Shown here one piece after another: positions 1 to 6,429 of a stretch of DNA of 12,318 nt. The stretch is taken from assembly GCA_003135035.1 (NCBI GenBank), contig PLDE01000097.1:1-12318 (forward strand). Reading direction: 5' to 3'. Each line of letters begins with the position of its first letter. Positions within the stretch are counted from its first letter, which is position 1. Below the pieces are notes generated by a model. That model saw nothing but the letters and a program-made list of their open reading frames with translations. It did no database searches and was not told the DNA's origin. The position numbers and the translations under genes are program-made. The DNA comes from Candidatus Dormiibacterota bacterium (GTDB lineage: Bacteria; Chloroflexota; Dormibacteria; Aeolococcales; Bog-877).

Positions 1-725
1 AGCTGCATCACGTGGTTCTGGATCACGTCCCGCAGCGCGCCAGCCTTCTCGTAGAACGGCCCGCGCCCCTCGATCCCGATCGACTCCGCCGCCGTAATCT
101 CGATGTGGTCGATGTAGTTCCGGTTCCACACATTCTCAAAAATCCCGTTCGCGAAGCGGAACACCAGAATATTCTGCACCGTCTCCTTGCCCAGATAGTG
201 GTCGATGCGAAAGATTCGGTCCTCGGGAACCATCTTGTGCAGCGCGGCGTTCAGCTCCACGGCTGACTTGAGATCATGGCCAAAGGGCTTCTCGATGATC
301 ACCGAGGAGCCTTTAGCCAGGCCGGCTCCCTTGAGCTCCTCCAAGATGGTGACGAAGGCGGAAGGGGGCACCGCCAGGTAAATGAGCCGACGCGATTGGG
401 GCAGCGCCTTGGCGAGCTTCGCGCCAGTTCCCACTTGGTCATGGGTGGTGGGGACATAGCGCAGGCGCTTGGCGAATTCAGCGAAATCGTCGCGCTGGAA
501 ACCGGTCCGCGAGAACTGCTTCACCGAGGCTTGGGCAATCTCCCGGAATCCGTGATCGCCAAGCTCTTTCGTTGCCGTCCCGAGAATGTCGCAGTTACGG
601 GGAAGCAGACCCTGAACGCTCAGCTCGTACAGCGCCGGAAGCAATTTGCGCTGGGCCAAATCGCCGGTGGCGCCGAAGACCAGGAGGTCTTGGTCGGGAG
701 GAACGCGGAGCCGACTTGGGGCCAC
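1..725 (-). CDS. zwf: Glucose-6-phosphate 1-dehydrogenase, N-terminal part (gene runs off left edge)
   Basis: Cytosolic enzyme of the oxidative pentose phosphate pathway: it oxidises glucose-6-phosphate to 6-phosphogluconolactone and makes NADPH. The visible 241 residues begin with the nucleotide-binding loop GATGDLA (residues 18-24), then EKPFGHD (145-151) and the family signature RIDHYLGKE (173-181), which carries the substrate-binding His and Lys. The region up to about residue 241 matches the family in order and spacing; roughly half the protein lies outside the window. The start is GTG at 725. An in-frame TAG lies four codons upstream, and no other ATG/GTG/TTG occurs before the conserved loop. 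There is no Shine-Dalgarno; a -10 hexamer at 737-732 would place transcription start on this GTG. It is divergent from the sigma-like gene, 69 bp away. The function is seen clearly in the sequence; the leaderless start is inference. Confidence 0.96.
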   Translation of the reverse strand, partial: MAPSRLRVPPDQDLLVFGATGDLAQRKLLPALYELSVQGLLPRNCDILGTATKELGDHGFREIAQASVKQFSRTGFQRDDFAEFAKRLRYVPTTHDQVGTGAKLAKALPQSRRLIYLAVPPSAFVTILEELKGAGLAKGSSVIIEKPFGHDLKSAVELNAALHKMVPEDRIFRIDHYLGKETVQNILVFRFANGIFENVWNRNYIDHIEITAAESIGIEGRGPFYEKAGALRDVIQNHVMQ

Positions 726-731
726 GCTTCG

Positions 732-737
732 AGTCTA
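732..737 (-). promoter_or_regulatory. -10 element (TAGACT) of leaderless zwf promoter
   Basis: Reading the minus strand, TAGACT occupies 737-732. Its last base is exactly 7 bases from the G of the zwf GTG at 725, the standard distance from a -10 hexamer to +1. No obvious -35 box is seen at 17-18 bp spacing. The sequence CCGCACC sits two bases upstream (746-740), and the six bases between hexamer and GTG read CGAAGC, nearly the same as in the facing promoter. This is a prediction from sequence only; no transcription start data are available. Confidence 0.6.
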
Positions 738-739
738 AG

Positions 740-782
740 GGTGCGGCCGTTAAGGCGTTTCGATCCGGGCGGCAACCGCACC
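740..782. repeat. Inverted repeat GGTGCGG...CCGCACC between divergent promoters
   Basis: GGTGCGG at 740-746 is perfectly inverted as CCGCACC at 776-782, separated by 29 bases. Each arm lies immediately upstream of a -10 hexamer: two bases away on the zwf side, zero on the sigma-like side. The symmetry extends outward through both -10 boxes and the two GTG start codons, so the region from 723 to 797 is an imperfect palindrome centred near 760. The arms could be a shared activator or repressor site, or an extended promoter element; the sequence does not tell which. Confidence 0.6.
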
Positions 783-788
783 TATACT
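783..788 (+). promoter_or_regulatory. -10 element (TATACT) of leaderless promoter for the sigma-like/gcv gene string
   Basis: TATACT at 783-788 is a good -10 hexamer. Its last base is 7 bases from the GTG at 795, so the predicted +1 coincides with the start codon. A candidate -35 (TTCGAT, 759-764, 18-bp spacing) is weak. CCGCACC directly precedes the hexamer and CGAGGA follows it. The GAGG within that stretch is too close to the GTG to act as a normal Shine-Dalgarno. This is the only good promoter candidate found upstream of the glycine cleavage genes. Confidence 0.6.
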
Positions 789-794
789 CGAGGA

Positions 795-1409
795 GTGGTC
801 AGCGGTCGGTCGAAGGCGGAAGTAGCGCCGGTACTGGACGAGGGGGCTCAGCCCCAGGACGTGCACGAGTTGGTGGCCAGCTTCCCTCGCCTGACCAAAG
901 ACCGGCTCTCCGTCCTCCTGCGAGCGCCTCGGGGGCCCGGGAGTGGTGTCGATCCCGCCCAGCAGTTGGTCGAGGGCAGCCTCTGGGTCGTCCTTGAGGC
1001 TGCCGAGGCAGCCCAGTCGGACACGCTTCCCCTGGAGGATCTCTTCCAGGAGGGCAGCACGGCACTGGTGACGGTTGTTCACGGCCTCGACCAGGGGCAT
1101 GCACTAGCACCTGACCAGTTCCTGACCCAGGTGCGTCAGGCGGTGGGGCAAGTGATCGGCGCCCTGATCATGGAGGAAGAGGAGGCTCGGCTCGAAGATC
1201 TCCGCTGGGCGGCCGACGCGGAGCGTCTCTTTGCGGCGGAGGCGGAGCTGCGTCTCGACGCGGACACGGCGCCGACCGACCTCGAGCTGGCGGCCCATCT
1301 GAGCTGGCCGGTCAGCAGGGTGGAGCAATTACGACGAGCTGTCGACGAGGCGCGTTCCCAACACGATGTCGAACTGCTGAACATCCTCGGCGAGATCGAG
1401 GGGCCATGA
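795..1409 (+). CDS. Degenerate sigma-70-like protein (regions 2-3 only, no region 4)
   Basis: A 204-residue protein that aligns in order with the middle of a group 1/2 sigma-70 factor. Residues 55-70 (AQQLVEGSLWVVLEAA) resemble region 2.1. Residues 78-95, including LPLEDLFQEGSTAL, resemble the region 2.2 core helix (typically LPLEDLIQEGNLGL), which binds the RNA polymerase clamp. Residues 107-122 correspond to region 2.3/2.4 and residues 159-182 (TAPTDLELAAHL...) to region 3. The Tyr/Trp residues of region 2.3 used for melting are absent, and the basic segment after it is replaced by MEEEEARLED (126-135). Region 4 is missing. The GTG at 795 is chosen because a -10 box places +1 there. The open frame continues upstream, but that part is antisense to zwf. 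The stop overlaps the gcvT start (ATGA). The homology is my alignment from memory of the family; a role as RNAP-binding regulator, anti-sigma-like decoy or decaying sigma factor is inference. Confidence 0.72.
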   Translation: MVSGRSKAEVAPVLDEGAQPQDVHELVASFPRLTKDRLSVLLRAPRGPGSGVDPAQQLVEGSLWVVLEAAEAAQSDTLPLEDLFQEGSTALVTVVHGLDQGHALAPDQFLTQVRQAVGQVIGALIMEEEEARLEDLRWAADAERLFAAEAELRLDADTAPTDLELAAHLSWPVSRVEQLRRAVDEARSQHDVELLNILGEIEGP

Positions 1410-2515
1410 GCGACGCTGCCAAGCACGTCCCGCTCGACGCCGTCCACCGTCAGTCGGGAGGGCAGATGGTGCCCTTCGCTGGCTACTCCATGCCCCTTCA
1501 CTACGGCTCCATCCGGGGGGAACACCTGGCGGTACGTGAGCGTGCCGGTCTCTTCGACGTCTCCCACATGGGCGAAGTCAACGTCACCGGTGCTGGGGCC
1601 CTCGGTTTCCTGCAGCAACTGGTGACCAACGACGTGGGCAAGCTCACCCCCGGTCGCGCCCTGTATTCGGTGATGTGCCATCCGGACGGGGGCATAGTTG
1701 ACGACCTCTTGGTCTATCGCGACCAAGGCAGCTACATGTGCGTGGTCAATGCCGCGCGCCACGATGTCGATCTCGAGTGGATGGAGAGGTGCCGGGCCGG
1801 GCACGACGCCCAACTGCGGGATGTCTCGGCGGAGACGGTCCTTCTCGCCGTCCAGGGACCGCGGGCCAAGGGCATTGTGCAGTCGCTCAGTTCTGGCGCG
1901 GAGCTCAGCGCGATCCGCTACTACCACCATCGCCCGGGCGAGGTGGCTGGGGTCCCCGTGCGGATCTCCCGCACCGGATACACCGGCGAGGACGGCTTCG
2001 AGCTCTACGCGAACGCCGGAGACGCCGAACGGTTGTGGGCGGCCCTTCTCGAGGCGGGGAGTTCTGAGGGTCTGATTCCGGCCGGCCTGGGGGCCCGTGA
2101 CACCCTACGCTTGGAGGCCGGATTTCGTCTCTATGGCCAGGACATTGGCGAAGATACCGATCCCCTCAGCGCCGGACTGGGGTGGGTCGTGAAACCGGCC
2201 AAGGGTGATTTCATCGGCAGCGAAGCCCTGGCGGCCATCGCCCAGGGACCGCCGCGCCACTTCATCGGCATGAGGCTGGGACCTCGGGAGATCCCGCGCC
2301 ATGGCCATCCGATATACCAGGGCGCGCGACAAGTTGGTGAGGTGACCAGCGGCTCATTCGGCTTCACCGTTGCCGCCGGATTAGCGATGGGATATGTCGA
2401 GCCTGAGTTCGCCGCCCCAGGCACTGAACTGAGGATCCAACTGCGAGCTGATCCTGAGCAGTGGGCGACGGCGCCCGTGGTGGCGCTACCTTTCTATCAA
2501 CGTCCCGAGAGCTGA
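1406..2515 (+). CDS. gcvT: Aminomethyltransferase, glycine cleavage system T protein
   Basis: Transfers the methylene carbon from the aminomethyl-dihydrolipoyl arm of H protein to tetrahydrofolate, giving 5,10-methylene-THF and ammonia. It has 369 residues, the normal family length. Visible landmarks: FDVSHMGE (50-57), GGIVDDLLVYR (95-105) with the conserved catalytic-site Asp, VQGP (149-152), GYTGEDGFELY (191-201) and GARDTLRLEAGFRLYGQD (229-246). The C-terminal barrel domain follows from about residue 280. The ATG overlaps the stop of the sigma-like gene, with GAGGGG just upstream as ribosome binding site, so the two are probably translationally coupled. The H-protein gene follows 31 bp downstream. 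No glycine riboswitch can lie directly before this gene, because the upstream sequence is coding. Confidence 0.97.
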   Translation: MSDAAKHVPLDAVHRQSGGQMVPFAGYSMPLHYGSIRGEHLAVRERAGLFDVSHMGEVNVTGAGALGFLQQLVTNDVGKLTPGRALYSVMCHPDGGIVDDLLVYRDQGSYMCVVNAARHDVDLEWMERCRAGHDAQLRDVSAETVLLAVQGPRAKGIVQSLSSGAELSAIRYYHHRPGEVAGVPVRISRTGYTGEDGFELYANAGDAERLWAALLEAGSSEGLIPAGLGARDTLRLEAGFRLYGQDIGEDTDPLSAGLGWVVKPAKGDFIGSEALAAIAQGPPRHFIGMRLGPREIPRHGHPIYQGARQVGEVTSGSFGFTVAAGLAMGYVEPEFAAPGTELRIQLRADPEQWATAPVVALPFYQRPES

Positions 2516-2533
2516 TGCTTCGGGTGGAGGGAA

Positions 2534-2540
2534 GGGAGGA
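2534..2540 (+). promoter_or_regulatory. Ribosome binding site of gcvH
   Basis: GGGAGGA lies 6 bases before the GTG at 2547 and decides that start. The encoded N-terminus then matches the family start (short lead, then YRFTKTHEWV). It is one of the stronger Shine-Dalgarno sequences in the window, and contrasts with the leaderless or overlap-coupled starts of most neighbouring genes. Confidence 0.7.
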
Positions 2541-2546
2541 GAGCTG

Positions 2547-2936
2547 GTGGCCGACTTGAGTGCATATCGCTTCACCAAGACCCACGAATGGGTCAAGTCG
2601 GAGGGGTCCGGGGAGGCGCTCGTGGGAATCTCCGACCACGCCCAGTCGCAGCTCGGCGATGTGATCTTCTTGGAGCTGCCCAAGGAGGGCACCCGGGTGA
2701 CCGCCGGGGCCCGTTTCGGAGCTGTCGAGTCGGTCAAAGCGGCCAGCGATCTGTACTCACCGGTTACCGGGGAGGTGATTGCCGTCAACGGCGCTGTCAG
2801 CGCTGCGCCAGAACTTGTCAATCAGGACCCTCAGGGCCGAGGCTGGCTGCTTCGGGTCCGCGTCGACGGAGATCTGCCCGGAGATCTGCTGGACGCCGCC
2901 GCGTACGATTCCTTCGCGCAGGCGGATTCGCACTAG
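2547..2936 (+). CDS. gcvH: Glycine cleavage system H protein
   Basis: Lipoylated shuttle protein that carries the aminomethyl group from the P protein to the T protein and is then reoxidised by the L protein (dihydrolipoyl dehydrogenase). It has 129 residues, typical of the family. The N-terminal strand motif THEWV is at 12-16, GISDHAQSQLGDVIFLELP at 27-45, and the lipoyl-attachment loop GAVESVKAASDLYSP at 58-72 with Lys64 as the lipoylated residue. The C-terminal part includes GRGWLLRV (97-104). The GTG start is supported by the strong ribosome binding site at 2534-2540. It sits between gcvT (31 bp) and gcvPA (33 bp) on the same strand. Confidence 0.97.
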   Translation: MADLSAYRFTKTHEWVKSEGSGEALVGISDHAQSQLGDVIFLELPKEGTRVTAGARFGAVESVKAASDLYSPVTGEVIAVNGAVSAAPELVNQDPQGRGWLLRVRVDGDLPGDLLDAAAYDSFAQADSH

Positions 2937-2969
2937 CGCTCGGATTCTCAGCAGGGACCCCAGCCTTTC

Positions 2970-4343
2970 ATGGCCTATCTTCCAAACTCAGATTCAGATC
3001 GAGCGGAGATGCTTGCCGCGCTCGAGCTGGGGTCCATCGCGGACCTCTTCCGCGACGTGCCCCCGGGGTTGCGCGACCCCAAATTAGAACTCCCACCGGC
3101 GCTCTCAGAACTGGAGCTGATCGCGGAGATGCGCCGTCTCGCCGGGCGCAATCGGGCGCTGTCGCAGTGGGACTGCTTTCTGGGTGCGGGGGTTTACTCC
3201 CGCTTCATTCCTGCCATCGTCCGGGCGACCATCGGCCGACCTGAGTTCTACACCGCCTACACGCCGTACCAGGCTGAGGCCAGCCAGGGCTATCTGCAGT
3301 CGATTTTCGAATTTCAGTCGATGGTCGCGGAGCTCTTCGACCTGGACGTCGCCAACGCCTCGATGTACGACGTGGCCACCGCCACTGCGGAGGGGGCTCT
3401 GCTGGCCACCCTGCACACCGGTCGGCCCCGCGTCCTCGCCGCCGCCACTCTCCACCCCGAGGTGCTGGCTGTGCTGGAGACCTACATCTCAGGTCGAGGC
3501 GCCCAACTGGTCAGGCTTCCTAGCCGAGACGGAGTCGTGGATCTGGAAGCCGCCGAGCACGCCCTCTCAGACGGCGAGGCCGCGGTCGTGGTAGTTGCTC
3601 AGCCCAATTTCCTGGGATTGCTGGAGCCGGTCAGCGAGTTGGTCGAGTTGGCCCACGCGGCGGGTGCGCTGGCCTTGGTGGTGGCGGACCCCATCGCGGC
3701 CGCCGTGGTTGAGCCCCCGGGGGCCCTGGGAGCCGATCTGGTCGCCGCCGACGGCCAGCAGCTGGGGATTCCGCCTCAGCTCGGCGGACCGACCGTGGGA
3801 CTTCTGGCCTGTAGCGGCGAGCTGGTCCGGCGGATTCCCGGCCGGCTAGTTGGCATGACCACCGATTCCCGAGGCGGCCGCGCCTACTGCCTCACCCTGC
3901 AGACCCGAGAGCAGCACATTCGGCGGGAGCGGGCCACCTCCAACATCTGCACCAACCACGCGCTGATGGCTCTGGCAGCCACCGCATATCTGGCCAAGAT
4001 GGGCGAGGCCGGTCTGCGCGGCATTGCGGAGATCTCCTACCGGCGGGCTCACCATCTCGCCGGTCGCCTGAGCGACATTCCCGGCTTCAGAATCAGGTTC
4101 CCGGGGGGCGACTTCCTTTGGGAGTTCGTCCTGGAGACCCCTGTTGACGCCGAGGCTCTGGCCCTTGAACTGGCCAGCGAAGGCATTCTGGCCGGCTACC
4201 CGCTGGGCGGGACCGATCCCGAGTTGTCCCAGTGCCTCCTGGTGTGCACAACTGAGCTCACCTCGCCGGCCGCCATGGACCGCCTGGTCGCCCGCCTTAC
4301 CAAGGCCGCTGTCCCGAGCGTGCCTGTGGGGGCGGCCGGATGA
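2970..4343 (+). CDS. gcvPA: Glycine dehydrogenase (decarboxylating) subunit 1
   Basis: N-terminal half of the P protein, encoded as a separate subunit. With GcvPB it decarboxylates glycine and loads the aminomethyl group on lipoyl-GcvH. It has 457 residues. The family start is visible (YLPNSDSDRAEML, 3-15), then YTPYQAEASQGYLQSIFEFQ (97-116), SMYDVATATAEG (131-142), GQQLGIPPQLGGP (262-274) and QTREQHIRRERATSNICTN (311-329). As expected for this subunit, it lacks the PLP lysine, which is on GcvPB. The ATG at 2970 has only a weak upstream AGGGA about 12 bases away. Its stop overlaps the gcvPB start (ATGA), which fits coupled synthesis of two subunits needed in equal amounts. The split arrangement is common in Firmicutes, Thermotogae and Chloroflexota. 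Confidence 0.97.
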   Translation: MAYLPNSDSDRAEMLAALELGSIADLFRDVPPGLRDPKLELPPALSELELIAEMRRLAGRNRALSQWDCFLGAGVYSRFIPAIVRATIGRPEFYTAYTPYQAEASQGYLQSIFEFQSMVAELFDLDVANASMYDVATATAEGALLATLHTGRPRVLAAATLHPEVLAVLETYISGRGAQLVRLPSRDGVVDLEAAEHALSDGEAAVVVVAQPNFLGLLEPVSELVELAHAAGALALVVADPIAAAVVEPPGALGADLVAADGQQLGIPPQLGGPTVGLLACSGELVRRIPGRLVGMTTDSRGGRAYCLTLQTREQHIRRERATSNICTNHALMALAATAYLAKMGEAGLRGIAEISYRRAHHLAGRLSDIPGFRIRFPGGDFLWEFVLETPVDAEALALELASEGILAGYPLGGTDPELSQCLLVCTTELTSPAAMDRLVARLTKAAVPSVPVGAAG

Positions 4344-5836
4344 GTGAGGTCCCCCAGCCCGCCTGGGCGGGACCCGAGCCGCTGCTCTTCGAGCTGACCG
4401 GTCAAGAGGGTGCTGGACCGCTGCTCCCAGCCGCCGGCGTGGATGGCCCGGGAATAGCCGACGGCCTGCCCGAGCAATGGCGGCGCCAGCGCCGAGCCCG
4501 GATCCCCGCCCTCAACGAGCCCGACCTGGCACGTCACTTCGGGCGCTTGGGCCGACGCAATCACAACCTCCAGCAGGGTGCTTACCCCCTGGGGTCGTGC
4601 ACCATGAAGTACAACCCGGCGGTCAACGAGCAAGCGGCTGCCCTTGACGGCTTCGCCGACATTCACCCGCTCCAGCCCGTGGACTCCGTGCAGGGTGCAC
4701 TGGAGCTGATGTGGGAACTGGAGCAGATGCTCTGCCAGATCACGGGCATGCAAGCGGTATCGCTACAACCAGCCGCCGGGGCGCACGGCGAGTGGACGGG
4801 GCTGCGAATGATTCAGGCGTACCACCTCCGCAACGAGGACCATGCGCGCAGCGAGGTGATCATCCCTGACACTGCGCACGGGACCAACCCCGCCAGCGCC
4901 GCACAGTGTGGGCTGACCGTGGTGACCGTGCGCAGTGCTGCCGACGGAACCGTCGACCTCGACGACTTCGCCGCCAAGCTGGGACCGCACGTCGCCGCGG
5001 TGATGCTCACAAATCCCAACACCCTGGGGATTTTTGAGCGAAACATTGAGGAGATGGCGCGCCTCGCCCATGCCGCTGGCGCCATGCTCTACTACGACGG
5101 TGCCAACCTCAACGCGCTGGTGGGGGTGGCCCGACCGGGTGATATGGGCTTCGACGTTGTGCACCTAAATCTGCACAAAACGTTCTCCACACCTCATGGT
5201 GGAGGCGGCCCTGGTGCCGGCCCTGTCGGTGTGTCCAAGCAGCTCGAGGACTTTCTTCCGGTGCCGCGGATCAGCCGGGAAAACGGACGGTTCGACTGGG
5301 ACTACGCGCGCCCGCAGAGCATTGGAAAGGTGCGGTCCTTCTATGGCAACTTTGGCATGTTGGTGCGTGCCTACGCCTACATTCGCGCCTATGGCGATGG
5401 AATTTCCCAGGTGGCCCGGGACGCCGTTTTGGGGGCTCGCTATCTGCGCCAACAACTCAACCCCTGGTTACCGGTCGCCATCGAAGCCGACTCCTTCCAT
5501 GAATTTGTGGCGACTCCGAAACGGGCCCAGGCACCGTACTCGGAGCTGCGGGCGTTGGACATCGCCAAGCGGATGATCGATTACGGTGTCTATCCACCCA
5601 CCGTGTACTTCCCGATGACGGTTCCGGAGGCCATGATGTTTGAGCCGACCGAGACCGAATCGAAGCGCTCTCTGGATGAGTTGGCGACCGTTGTTGGCGC
5701 GATCATGGAAGAGGGTGGCCGCGACCCGGAGATCCTTCGCAGCGCTCCTCATCAGGCACCGGTCGGTCGTGTCGACGAGGTCAACGCGGCCCGCCATCCG
5801 GTGCTCCGCTGGCGCCCCGATCCCCGGTCCGATTGA
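4340..5836 (+). CDS. gcvPB: Glycine dehydrogenase (decarboxylating) subunit 2
   Basis: PLP-bearing half of the P protein. It has 498 residues, slightly above the family norm. Visible motifs: YPLGSCTMKYNP (82-93), SLQPAAGAHGEWTGL (141-155), DTAHGTNPASA (177-187), TNPNTLGIFE (224-233), YYDGANLNA (251-259) and NLHKTFSTPHGGGGPG (277-292), where Lys280 should form the Schiff base with PLP. YPPTVYFPMTVPEAMMFEPTE follows near residues 416-436. The ATG overlaps the gcvPA stop by four bases, and its own TGA overlaps the TTG start of pyrE. All four glycine-cleavage-specific components are now accounted for (T, H, P1, P2). The L protein (lpd) is not in the window and is presumably shared with other dehydrogenase complexes elsewhere. 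Confidence 0.97.
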   Translation: MSEVPQPAWAGPEPLLFELTGQEGAGPLLPAAGVDGPGIADGLPEQWRRQRRARIPALNEPDLARHFGRLGRRNHNLQQGAYPLGSCTMKYNPAVNEQAAALDGFADIHPLQPVDSVQGALELMWELEQMLCQITGMQAVSLQPAAGAHGEWTGLRMIQAYHLRNEDHARSEVIIPDTAHGTNPASAAQCGLTVVTVRSAADGTVDLDDFAAKLGPHVAAVMLTNPNTLGIFERNIEEMARLAHAAGAMLYYDGANLNALVGVARPGDMGFDVVHLNLHKTFSTPHGGGGPGAGPVGVSKQLEDFLPVPRISRENGRFDWDYARPQSIGKVRSFYGNFGMLVRAYAYIRAYGDGISQVARDAVLGARYLRQQLNPWLPVAIEADSFHEFVATPKRAQAPYSELRALDIAKRMIDYGVYPPTVYFPMTVPEAMMFEPTETESKRSLDELATVVGAIMEEGGRDPEILRSAPHQAPVGRVDEVNAARHPVLRWRPDPRSD

Positions 5837-6420
5837 GCGCAGAGGAGGACGACCGCCGGGAGTTGCTGGGTCTCATGCTGACCCGGGCCTTCCGAGTCGG
5901 TGACTTCGTCCTCGCTAGCGGCCGCCACAGCCGGTACTACTTCGATGGGCGCCTGGTGACACTTACCCCCCGGGGCTCTCTCTTGGTGGGCCGGGCGATG
6001 CTGCGCTTCGCCCGTGAGGACGGGGTGACCAGAATCGGTGGCCCGACCCTGGGAGCCGATCCCATGGTTACCGCTGTTGCCCTCAGCAGCGCCCTGGACC
6101 ATGGTCCACAGATAGCGGCGTTCATCATTCGCAAGGAGGTCAAGGAGCACGGCGCGGGCGGCTGGTGCGCGGGCCCTCCGCCCGAGGCGGGAGAGACGGT
6201 GGCACTGGTCGACGATGCCCTGACCACCGGAGGATCGCTGCTCCAAGCGGCCGAGAAGGTTGTCGCCGCCGGGGCTCGGATAGCGGCAATCTACACCCTG
6301 TTGGATCGCGAGGAGGGGGGTAGGGAGCGGCTCGAGGAGGCCGGGTACCGGACCCGATCGGTATTCCTCCGCAGCGACCTGCTGACGGTAGATGGCCAGG
6401 CGCTACCCGCGCCTGGCTGA
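5833..6420 (+). CDS. pyrE: Orotate phosphoribosyltransferase
   Basis: Joins orotate and PRPP to give orotidine 5'-monophosphate in de novo pyrimidine synthesis; cytosolic. It has 195 residues, within the family's usual range. The N-terminus matches the family (FVLASGRHSRYYFDGR, 25-40). The GGPTLGADPM loop is at 69-78, the catalytic basic segment IIRKEVKEHG at 98-107, and the PRPP-binding motif VALVDDALTTGGS at 123-135. The start is TTG at 5833 inside a TTGA overlap with the gcvPB stop. The next in-frame start (residue 15, ATG) would remove part of the conserved first helix, so TTG is preferred. There is no clear Shine-Dalgarno, so translation probably depends on coupling to gcvPB. Placement behind the glycine cleavage genes rather than with other pyr genes is unusual. 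Both pathways feed nucleotide synthesis, but a functional link is inference. Confidence 0.93.
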   Translation: MSAEEDDRRELLGLMLTRAFRVGDFVLASGRHSRYYFDGRLVTLTPRGSLLVGRAMLRFAREDGVTRIGGPTLGADPMVTAVALSSALDHGPQIAAFIIRKEVKEHGAGGWCAGPPPEAGETVALVDDALTTGGSLLQAAEKVVAAGARIAAIYTLLDREEGGRERLEEAGYRTRSVFLRSDLLTVDGQALPAPG

Positions 6421-6429
6421 GGAGGAGAG

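Noticed and set aside
276..794. Upstream in-frame extension of the sigma-like gene beginning at ATG 276
   Set aside because: This part is antisense to clearly conserved zwf coding sequence and shows no protein family features. The homology begins after 795, where a -10 box and GTG give a better start.
726..794. Glycine riboswitch or other leader RNA in the divergent intergenic region
   Set aside because: The region is only 69 bp, is filled by two opposing promoters, and neither predicted mRNA has a leader.
1136..1930. Open frame of 264 codons on the minus strand across the sigma-like/gcvT junction
   Set aside because: It is antisense to conserved GcvT motifs, and its translation is low-complexity Ser/Arg/Ala where it faces the sigma-like gene.
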